From: Ischnura elegans | Lineage: Eukaryota > Arthropoda > Insecta > Odonata > Coenagrionidae | NCBI RefSeq assembly: GCF_921293095.1 | Contig: NC_060246.1 | Location: 132,432,198 to 132,496,197, forward strand | Direction of reading: 5' to 3' | DNA length: 64,000 bases | Shown: piece after piece, positions 24,101 through 36,100 of the stretch | Layout of the letters: every line of letters starts with the position of its first letter | Numbering within the stretch: the first letter of the stretch is position 1 | Position numbers and translations under genes: made by a program | The notes under the pieces: generated by a model | The model's input: the letters and a program-made list of their open reading frames with translations, nothing else | Databases searched by the model: none | What the model was told of the DNA's origin: nothing

Positions 24101-27100
24101 ATGTTACTGCATTATCCACAAAAATAAAATCACCGAAGCCAATTATTGTCAAAACGTATTTCTGGAATAATTGTGTATTTAAAATGTTGGTCTTGAGTAC
24201 GTTATTGCTAAAATTTTGCTAAGTTTCCCAGTCAGATTTGGATGTTTAGAAGTGACTTGCTGTTTGCACTATCAAAATCATTTTGATTTAAGCACTGTCA
24301 ATTTTACAGTTTTTAGGTAAAATTTGGTTATAACTCTCAATGTATATAAGAAGATACATGATTGATGGCATGTTATGTATCAATGACAATGAAAGTATTA
24401 ATTTCATTTTAATTCTATTACATCATATTCCCATAGAAGTGAGGAGAGGCATCTCATATTTTAAGTCATAAAATGTTATTATTTATTAAATAAAAATCAA
24501 AGTAATATGCCTTCTCATAACATGCATAAACAAAATCAATTTGTCCTTCAATTTATCATCGGCTGCATTTCATGTAACTATTTGACTATGTAGAAAAAAT
24601 GCACTTCTCTTTTCTGCTGGGATACTTTTGCATGTTGATCCCTGGTACAAGTTGGCATTGTCCCCAGTTTTATTATTAAGCCCTTTGATGATGTGATAAA
24701 AATCTGAGATTCAAGAGAACTGCAACCTTTATTTATTATTTTATGTGCCTTAAAAATAAGAGAAAGTAATCAAAAATTATTCTCAAATGTTGGAAATTTC
24801 TATTGGTTTACTATCTAATCTTTGTGACTATTTACACCTATCTCATATTTTCTCCTTCAGAGGTGTATGAAGTGTGTGAGTTAGTCGGTGCGGACCAAGG
24901 CCTAGTGAGTAGCATGTTGACATCAAGACGCCTGGGCAAGGAGTGCCATCATTCCCTCCATTCCCTCAGCCATCATCACGTGTCTGGGCAAACATCCCAG
25001 CCACAACAATTAGCAGATACCTCATTAATAGCTGACTTAAGTGCGGTGGAAGCCACTGCATCTAGGGATTCCCTTTGTAAAGCCTTGTATAGTCGTCTCT
25101 TCACCTGGCTTGTGAATCGCGTCAATGAAGGGACTAAGGTAAGGATTTGCTTTGATTCATTTTTTTATTCCTTAAATTGCTTGAGAACATTAATTTCCAC
25201 ACCTTGTGAAACAACTCAATCCCCTTGGTGTGTAGTGAAAACTCAATAGAAGCTTCTCTAACAGTGCTCTCTGTGTACATGAATATCCATGAGAAAAAAT
25301 TCCCCTGGACCAGGAATCGGTCCACGGACCTTTGAGTTTTGGGAAAAATTGCCATGGGAGATAAGTAATTTGGATCATCTAGTGGTCTGCACAGTGGCTT
25401 GGAAAGCCAAAGGTCATTGGTTCGATTCCCAGTCATGGATAATTTTTTTCTCATGGAAATTCATACATGTTTCACAGCCATTCACATGGCAGGCTTTGAA
25501 ATATTACACATAGTGCTCTCTACCTCCATTCTCTTAATCCTGCAGAAAGATATACATATGAGTTAGTCTGTTTCATCATTAAGTGCTCAATTTCTCCACT
25601 TCATATTGATTTGTTCAACTAAAATTTGTAGGTGGTAGTAATACACACATGCAATCTCAGTTATCAACCTGCTAAAATGGACAGAATTTCAGTTGCAAAT
25701 ATTGCCTTATAAGAATTTTTGATGTCCTTTTTCATTGATGTCGTAGCTCTAATGCATACAACTTAATCCTTTCTTCAGGTTGGTTGGTATGGTAAAAGAA
25801 GAATTCTCAGTTTGTTAGACATTTATGGTTTTGAAATGCTGGAACAGAACAGCTTTGAACAATTTATTATTAATTTTTGTAATGAGAAATTGCAACAAGT
25901 TGTGTCTGAGTGGACTTTGAGAGAAGAGCAGGAAGAATATGTGCGAGAAGGACTTGAATGGAAGCATGTGGACTTTGCGAGCAGTTCAGCTGTGTGTGAA
26001 TTAATAGAAAAGGTAACTAGGAATTTATTTAAATCCTCTTGTTCAAATCCCCAACTCATCTTATACTTATATTTTATTGGATACATGATGATACCTGTGT
26101 TTAGTTGTGAATTAATATGCTTGGGGCCCAATATGTATTAATATAGGTGGCACAAAAAGTGGAAGGGGTTGACAATCAATTAACTTAAGTTGTTTTTCTT
26201 GACAATTTAATTTTTAGCTTGAGACTTGCACTCACATTTAATTCATATATTTTCTTTCCTGTATACTTCATGGAGATAACAGAAAAAAGCTCCAAAGGCC
26301 CACAAGTAGCTGCTTTGCCCTTGGGCAATGCAGCAATGTCTCTTCAATCTCCATTTTTAATCAATGCGTGTGACTTACATTTGCTTTTAATCATGTCAGT
26401 ATGTTTGTATGTCTGTAAATGTTACATTCATTGAATTTTGATAATATAATTTTCAGCTGTCAAATATTACCCATGATTTAACTTGTATCAAACACCCAAA
26501 ACATTAAAAGAGATCTTCTTTAGACCGAGGCTGAAATTCTACCATCTTGTACTACTCAGCCCGTGAATTTGTCTTCTATACTTTTTGCCCATGGTTTTGC
26601 GCTAATAGTGATGTGGTATCTTTTATTCAGCAATAAATAGCTCCTGAATTCACTTTTCAAGCACTGCACATGTGCTCCTCCAAACCAAGCTGTACCCAAA
26701 GTACTTTACTAGTCTCATTTCATAGTCAGTCATTATTATACTCAAGTACTTTATTTGAACGGATGAGTGTAAATAATTACACAGCTGTTGTGTTAATACG
26801 AGGGTAAATTTAAAAATGAGGTCTCCTAAGTTGTTGTGTGGCCACTTGAAGTGCTACGCGCAATCTGACAACACCACCATGTTCCTTACTTCTTCCACTA
26901 CTTCTCTTGAGTGCTGCGAATTATTGTCGACCGCTCATTGTTGGCGCTGCAGCTGTCTCCATGGAGCTTCCCCTCACGTCTCCATCCAGATGTGAAATGC
27001 GGTCTGTCATACGATTTTTGACTGGGAAAAAGGGGGCACCTATCGACATTTATCGTCGATTGGTTGAAGTTTACAGTGAAAGATGTATGGATGTTGAAAA

Positions 27101-30100
27101 CATTCATCAGTGGTGCCACAAGTTCCTCTCCGGCCACGCAAACGTACACTGCCGGGTGGGTCCCCTAACAGCTCACTAAAGACCACCAGGTGTAGAGCAT
27201 GGAATCTGCGGAAGAAGTTGTGCACCATTTTGAAGAGGAAAGAGGTGCTTATTTGCACTCTATCACATAGTGATTTCGATTTCCACATTTTTCTTGCTCT
27301 GGAGAAACACCAAGGGGGGATGAAGTTGGTGACTAGGTGCTTGAGGAGATCAACACCTATTTTCGCTATGCGGACAGAAGCTGTTGTGACGATGGCATCC
27401 AAAATTTCATTGTGATTATGAGAAAATTCATGGAGCACCAGGGTGACTACATCAAAAAATAGCTGAAGCCATGACCTTTCCAATGATTTATCCGACAATA
27501 TAAATAAATGTCATAAACAATGAAAAAAATTGGAGACCTTACTTTTTAAGTTTTCCCTCGTATAAGTCATGAATGAGAGCTTTACTCAAAATTCAATTTT
27601 ATATTCACTGCATACTTTGAATATTCCCTGCATGTAATTTTTTTATAACACATAAAATTTATTGTACAATCTTTTGTTTTCAGCGAGCATCTAACTAATT
27701 GTTACTTCAAATCAAATATTTTTATAATTGGTCTTTCTTTGGAATTTTTGCACTTCTAAAATGTGGATGTTTTCACTTATTCAGAACAATCATGGTATTT
27801 TATCCATCCTGGATGAAGAGTGCTTAAGGGGTGCAGAATGCCTGGAAACTGGTACTCAAGTTGTCTTCCCGTCACTAGATGAAGCTTTTCTAGCTCGAAT
27901 TGCACATGCTTATGCTGGCCACACCCACTTTGAAGCTGCTCCTCAGCACCACAGAAATTTTGTAAAAAGTGAAAATAGAAGCACTTTGCCATATAATTGC
28001 TTCAGGTGAGAAGTAATTGCATGAAATAATGGTCATTAATTTTATATAAATAATTGCACTGATTTCCTTTAGATTTATTCTGTGTGAATGAAGCATAAGA
28101 TACTTGACACATTTTTCGTGTCACTTATGAGAGAATATTGGTTTGCCTGTACATTCTTGAAACTTAATTTATTTGTAAAAATGTTAAAGAAAATATCCGT
28201 CTTTCCTTCAAAACTCTTTGAGTTGATTTTGGATATTTTTTGAGTAAGACATTTATTTCTTTTGGCATTTTGTATTCAGAAAGAAACTCTCAAAACTTCA
28301 TGCCTCTGACCCATCATGTCATAGTAGGATTTGCATTTATGGCACACCTTCTCACTCTGAAATAAGAGTAAGCTGTTGAGCTAATTTTTGGCCATCACAA
28401 TGATAAGAAACTTACTTTTAGTGAGAAGCTCTAAAACTTTCAGATTTTTCTAATCAATCAAAATATCTGTCTTGGAAAAAGGGGAATCTTTTGTAATTGA
28501 TTTCATAATTTTACTATTCCAATGAGAAGAGACAGTTACTCAATAATGGCAACTCTAAATGTTACTTGATTTTGAATTTTAAATGATTGACCATGGCAAA
28601 CGCTCCAAAAAAATTTTTTGCCTCTGGAAATGATAACATTTGAGAATCAGCAGACGAACTCAAGCTGGTAGAGCCAAACATATGGAAATTATCCAATAAT
28701 GTTGGTCAAGTGATGAATTGGTTTGAGAAACATTCCAAACCCTTTACTCGTTTAGAATATTATGAGGTACCTGACTGTAAAGAGCTGTCACCTGTAACAG
28801 AAAAAGGTGTCTTTGAGCAAAGCACAAAGTTTCGTGGTACATCTGTGCATAGTACATGGATGAATCATAAGCGATTTTCTTACTACATTATGACTCTGGA
28901 TTCCAGGAAAGCAAGTTATGCAATCCTCAATGTAGGTAATGATTCACTTTAAACACAGGTAATACTTAACATTAAAAAGAAGAACTTTGTGCTTTCACAT
29001 TAATATTTATTCACGACCATGGTTTCAATGTTAGACGTCATCATCACTATCGCTGGAAAGGCTTCACTATCCTTACTGGTCCTTACACTCTTGAAATGCC
29101 ATTCCCTCGTTTCATGCCTCTGCGCAAAGACAATATCGCTGAAAGGGTGGATTGTATCGCACCAAAGCAGATGAAATAAGATTACGGACCGCGAGAAAAG
29201 ACCTGATGATGACGTCTAACGTTGAAACCATGGTCGTGAATAAATGTTAATGTGAAAGCACAAAGTTCTTCTTTTTAATGTTAATTATGAATCGCTTTCA
29301 CCAAGTTACGCCTCTAACAATCAATTTTAACAGGTAATACTGGTATAACCGTGTCTCTCCAGATTTAATGAAGTAAATTAAATTACATTTAATTAAATAT
29401 TTATTATACATATATGTAAATTTGCCCTGTTAGTTGTTTATTTTGAAATAAGTTGAATTTAAGAACACTTATTTTGTTTATCCATTCAATTTATTCTCAA
29501 AAGTGATTTCTTCTAAATGCTTTCTTTTGAATAGATTGAAGCACTATGCTGGAACTGTGACATACAATGTATCTGGATTTGTGGACAAGAATAATGATAT
29601 TATTCACAGAGACATTTCCCTTGCCATGTACCGGTGTGAACATCCATTGCTCAAAGTATTGTTCCCTGAAGGTAATAATCTGATAAGGAAATAATTTCCA
29701 CATTTCATTTATCTAATGTTGATTTTTAATTAAATTTATTGATTATGTGCATTTTTTATGATTATATTTGATAATTCTTATGAATTATTATTTTTATGGG
29801 TAAGTGTATAATTATATAATGGACTTAATAAATGTATTTTTAACTTATAAAAATCACAGTTTAATGAAATCATGGTAAAATTCTATTTAGAATACAAAAA
29901 TATTTTGAAATTATTGTTCTTAGTTGCATTCTCTAGTTCAGTCTAAGTTCAATTTTTATCTAGAATTTTTGCTATTCTTCAGGAAACCCCAAGCGCACTA
30001 CATTCAAGAGGCCTGCTACTGCTGGAACACAGTTTAAAGTGTCAATGGGTGCACTTATAAACAACCTCCAGTCTAAAAACCCTCATTACATTAGGTGTAT

Positions 30101-33100
30101 TAAACCAAATGAATTGAAGCAACCACGAATATTTGAAATGGCTTTGGTACTTCACCAAGTTAGGTATTTAGGGTAAGTTCAGATGGTGTAGCTAATATTG
30201 TCTATTTTGGATGCAATATGTTGGTTATTTCTTAGACAGTTAAGTTGTAAACTGTCTTTTACTCTATTATAATTCACTTTTATAAGAATTTTACTTTCCC
30301 TACCATATTGATTGAACAAAATTCAAATTAGGAACCTATTTTCCAATGGAAAAGCCTTTGGTGGGCATTAAAAACAGTCAGTCATGAGTGGCTTAATATC
30401 TTACATTAAAACTTGTGAATTTTACATATTGGGAATTATAATCAGATTATGGCTTTCTTATATGAATGCTAAAACATAGTTTTCTGCATGAAAGAAAGAA
30501 TACTGCATGTGTGCCATGAGTTTGATTTGTCTAGTGTTTTCTAATTAGTTCATTTGATCATTGCAGGTTGGTTGAAACTGCAAGAATACGGAGGTGGGGC
30601 TTCTGTTATCGTGAGAATTATGAGTCATTCCTTCAGCGCTATAAGATGTTGTCTATTCATACTTGGCCATGCTGGCGTGGTGCTGCTGCTGAAGGTGTTT
30701 CATATTTGCTGAGAACTCTACCTATTTCAGCGTCAGAGTTTGCTTTTGGTCGCACGAAGCTGTTCATTAGATGCCCAAGAACTGTGAGTACCACTTTGAG
30801 ATTTATAAATTTTCTTATGGATATTCTGTTATTCTATGCTCATCATTGTGTGCCTCTGTGAACTGCAAAAAACTTATGTACCAAAGGCATACTCCATGTC
30901 ATGTCTTTGGATTTTCACCTCGAAAAGGCTGACACTAGTGAATTCAACCCAATAGCATTGTACCACACCAGACTTTAAAATTAAATTCTATAGATATTCT
31001 CCAAATGAGCTGTTTTCACCCGTGATGACGTAAAGTATTAATGTGCTCAACAAAGCTGATGTAAATTTTATTTGGTAAAAATTTCAGTTAACCCTCTTTT
31101 AATTAACAAGAGGGTGCTTAGAAGAAAATGTGTCCATATGGTCCAAATTAGCATTGTCTGCGGCATGCAAATTTTATAATATTGTTTCAAATATCTCACA
31201 TCTTATTGCACCACTTACTAGAGCATTATGTGAATGTGGTCTTTGCTCCCGTAACATAAACAACGATGCCAAATGGTTCAGAAATATTCAGGGCAAAGAG
31301 CTTTTGGCTCAATAAAAGTTTATTTTTGTTCTTGAAAAAGGATGTTGTAATCAACGATTTTTTTTTTACCGCTCTTATCGCAAAATAGATCTTTTTACCG
31401 ACTTTATATACTGAATTTTGGTCCATTTTCATACCGCTAAGTGAAGCTTTTATTTACCATAATCTAGGAGCCCTAACGTGTAGTGCTAAGTTGAATAGGT
31501 AAATATAATACGAGTGTCGGCAACTCTGCTCCGCATATTTGTATGCAGGGTCACATCATTCCAGGATATAAAGTATAAAATGATTATTTGAGAACTAATT
31601 TGGGTTTGGTAATTGTTGAAAGTTCACTTCCTACAGAGCTCTTGTAGTTTATTTTATTATAATTTTTGGTTTTGGAATTCGATGCTTTACGAAAACAGTA
31701 GTGGTAAATTCCCTTTAAAAACTTGGCCTTTCATATTTCAGGATAATCACTAATGAATTTTTAAAGTGATAAAATAGTTTGAGCACATGCACATAAATAA
31801 AAATCGTGAAATTATAATGGTGCAAAAACTCCGATATATGTATATTGCATTATTTTAGCTCCTATCTTTTTCCAATGGAAGTAAACAAGGGATGTTTTCT
31901 GTATCAGGGTTCATGGTGGTGAGGGAAGTCATGTAAATATCATGACTTGATATCATGGAATTTCGGGTAAATCAGGTTATTGCCATGGAAATGATTTTGC
32001 CATCAGATGCTTAGAAGAAAGACAGAAATTTATCTGAAAATATTTTATTTTCTACTACTGCTACTACTTCATGACATAAGTTCGCAGTATGCCTTGCTGT
32101 ATTTTTTCATAAAATCACCATGTTTGATTGCTTTCCATGTATAATAAGTCAGGAATTTTAGAATATCTGACTGGAACTCTGGGGAAAGGCAAGGAAATTG
32201 AAAATGAAAAGTGGGTAGAATTTTTCCTTTTGACATCTACTCAAATCATTTGTACTGGTCCATGTCATTTTTAGGTGTTCGAATTGGAGGAGTTCAGGAA
32301 AGAGCGCTTGGAAGACTTGGCAACATCGTTACAAAAGGTTTGGAGAGGTTGGAGGAGAAGAAGACAGTTCCTCTTGATGAAGCACAGTCAGACTGTTATT
32401 GCATCTGCTTGGAGAAGTTGGAGGGTAAACTTTGGATTTTCTTTCCTTATTTGCATGAATGCCATAATTGGCCAGTAATCTGTCATTGAATGTTCTCACT
32501 GTTTTTTTATAATTTTTCTAGAAATATTTAACTTTTACCATTTGATGAAAATAGTCATTGTTAAGGAATATTAGTATAACTGGCTATTATTTAGGAATAA
32601 TGATATGACCTTTGAGAACTGGTGGCACAGGAGGAAGAAGTCAATGTGTGACACCGTGCAACCCACTTTTTCCCTGGTTGCTTGAAATAATGAAAATTAT
32701 AAATGCTTTTTAATTGTTACATCAACCAAAATAAAAGAAAAAATTAAGTGTACAGCACTATTTAAGACACAAAAACACCACCATAAATGGAAATTCCTCC
32801 CCTTGTTTGCTCTCCTGGAATTGGCATCAACATCCCTTGCATTTGCCCATTTTCCTGAATCATGTTTTCATATTACATTAAGCTCCCCTTCTTCTTAACT
32901 TTAGGAATACCCAAGCTAAGCTGTGACACTTTTTCTATAATTAATTCCCTAGTTTAAGGAAAAATAATGCATCGTTCATCATTAGCACATTGTTTGTGTG
33001 TTCTATTGAAGCCTTAAAAATAATGCCTAATTCTGAATTTTGGTAAACTATGGTATGTGATTGGGCTTAAATAAGTATCCTACCATTTCAAGGAACTGTA

Positions 33101-36100
33101 GAAAAGGATAATTATCTTATTAAAATATCTCTATTGTTGTTCATTTTCTCGTCTTCCAATTCTATGCAATCACTCTAACTTTAGTAAAATGTGATGATAA
33201 ATGTACTTAAACTATCATTTTAAAATTGGTTATGAAGCCTTATCCTTTTCTCCATTCTGTTGCATTAAGTACTTTTATGGAAAAATTATATGTATTTACT
33301 AATTTTTAAGGTTTGAGGTTGATTTTGAGAGCAAACAGCCCTTGCACCCAAGGCAGCAGGCAGGAAAAATTACATGGGGGCTCAGTTGAATAAAGGTTCT
33401 GAAGATTCATTGGATTGGACACACATTAGACTGTATATTCCTGAAATTTGGAGAGACTTGAAATCCCTCTAACTGTCTCCTCAATTTTATTGCTGTAGGA
33501 AATAAGACATAATTTCTTAGAGGGATTGGAAAGCATTACCATTACAACACCTTGCATTTACTACATTTCATAAAACAGTTAACCTGCTTTTTTAAGGAGT
33601 AAAAGCCTCTCCTGCTATCAAAATAAATCTTCTAGTATTACCATGTACAGTAAAACCTCTATGTAGTGAACCTCTTTACATCGTAAACCTCTATACATCG
33701 TACCAACCCTCTGGTCCCGTCAGATTTACATGTAAATTTATAGGCAAACCTCTTTATAGTGAACCTCTTCATATCGTAAAACCTCTATATATCATAGCAA
33801 CGAGACACCCCCAGGCAGCCTAACTACCTCCGCATTTCATACCGAGACAACTAAAGACCATTAATGCAGCCGCGATAACGAACATGGAATGACATTTTCA
33901 GCGATAAATGTTTCATGCTTATTCTTTTCTTTTACACCTTTACTATACTGTAATTTTCACATTAACCATTAGCTTGTGCCATTTTGTTCCATATGAGAGC
34001 ATACCTAACAGTAAATAAGAAAAAGGCAATGAACTATCCTAATCATTTCAAGTGACAGTAAATGACGACAGAACGCATTGCTTTCTCTCGAATCATGCTC
34101 AAAATCGCGCGATAGCACTCGCTTTCTTTTACTGATGGCTTTATTTTCTTGTAAGTGCCTACATACTATGTTCTATTAATAAAAGAGGCGACCAGCGCAG
34201 CCTATAATCACTTACTGACGGAAGTATTTCAACTAACTTCACTTCCATCCATGGAGACAGAATTACTCGACCGCATTGCTACTTCCGCTTCTAAAATGAA
34301 AATATTTCATGAATTTTCCGCGACTTGAAATAAATCAAATACAGTTTTGCAATTATTTAATTCCCATATTTCCCGGTGTAGCACTTTCTTACTACCGCCT
34401 TGGTAATTTTTTCGATGCTTTCGGTAACGATCGTAGTTTAAAAGTTATTGCGCTTAGCGACAGTCATATGTCTTGCCTGCGTATTTATGCCGCGAAATCT
34501 GACTCTTCCATCGGGAGTCCGGGATGTCAATTTCTAGCAATACTGAACGAACATCAATCCATGCGCGACAGTGTTAGGTGAAGGAGACAGCTAATTAGCT
34601 GATATGCGGTAGGGCAATGAAATTTTTTACCGTCGCCGCCGCAACCTGAAGTAGTTCGCCCAGCATTCTCACTGGAAAATCATGTCGTTTTGCCAACCTA
34701 ACATTTCTTTGTGCCCTCGACAGAGTTTTTCTACAGAACTCTACGAGCATTGTATTTTAGAGAAAGGGAATTCGACGAAATTTTCAAAATCACGCTCAAT
34801 TTCTTGTTTATTTTTTGCAATAGTCACGTGTTTATTTATTTTTTATAATCTTTAACAAGGCATACGTTATAAGAATGATAAATCAATTTTCTAAAATATA
34901 TTATTAGGAATATTTTCAATTATTTGCCATAAATTATGAAAACATACGAAAATTACCTAATTAATTATAAGCTGATGATGGATTCGACAAATAAAACAAA
35001 GCGGCTGCTTGACATTACCACATTCCGAGGAATTTTCCGAGCCATCGACGAGGGCAGGCAGAAGAAAGATGTAGCAGTGACCTTTGGAATACCATCATTC
35101 ACCCTGACATCTATTTTAAACAACCAAGGAAAAACAGAAGAAACTGTATATCTAGGCTGCACAAATAAAAAATGCGGGCAGTGAAATAAGAGGATGAAGG
35201 AATTATGTTAAGAAATATAGAAGTTGTGTACTTTACCCTTAGACCAGGGAATTAATTCTTTGGTCAAAAGGCATTATCGAAAACAGCTAGTGATTTATTT
35301 TTTATGGAGAGTGAATAGTGAAAACGACATTGAAAGTGCTCATGGAACATCCTTCAGACCATGCACAGGCTGTGCCTTTCGTGGAAGGAATTAATATCTT
35401 CAATTTTTGAGAAATGCTTCACCAAGGCTGGGATTACGGGTGGTAGCAAACATGAGGAAAGTGAGATATTTGAGAATGAACCTACAGAGTACGATAAAAT
35501 CAACAAAATAGTTGACACAAATTCAACATTTGAAGACTTTGTAAATGTTGATAATGATTTATTCATATCTTCCCCACATGAGTTGGAAGACATGGGTGAA
35601 GATGTATATATATTGCAGGATACAGGAAGAGATGGATTTAGAGGAAGATGTTGGTAATGAGGAATCAGTTACAGTTCCCACCAAAAAAAGAGGTTGAGGA
35701 TTCATTGGACGTAATTGAATGGTTTTTATTAAGCATGGAGGAATGCGATCATAATATGATTGTATTCAATAGAATTGAAAACATTATATCGAAAGAGATT
35801 TTAAAAAAGGTTTAAGCAAACCCAATAACTAATTTCTTTCCTAAAAAGCCCTCTTGAACAAGTTACTTTTACCTTTGTGTAATCCTTGAATTGTATATAT
35901 ATGTTCACTAATGCACGCATATATGTTTAAATATATTAATATTATGGTTTATTAATAAAATGGTGCCTATCACAAAAACCTCTCTATAGTGAACCTCCAT
36001 ACATCAAATTGCCCAAATTTTGGCCCCCTCCATTACGATGTAAAGAGGTTTTACTGTATATCATTTAGGTATATCATTTAGCTATTAATAAGTCTACATT

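Noticed and set aside
25134..25454. 106-codon minus-strand open frame
   Set aside because: It overlaps the fold-back element and the end of a coding exon; produced by the repeat.
27040..27498. 152-codon minus-strand open frame
   Set aside because: It is the antisense of the mariner transposase remnant.
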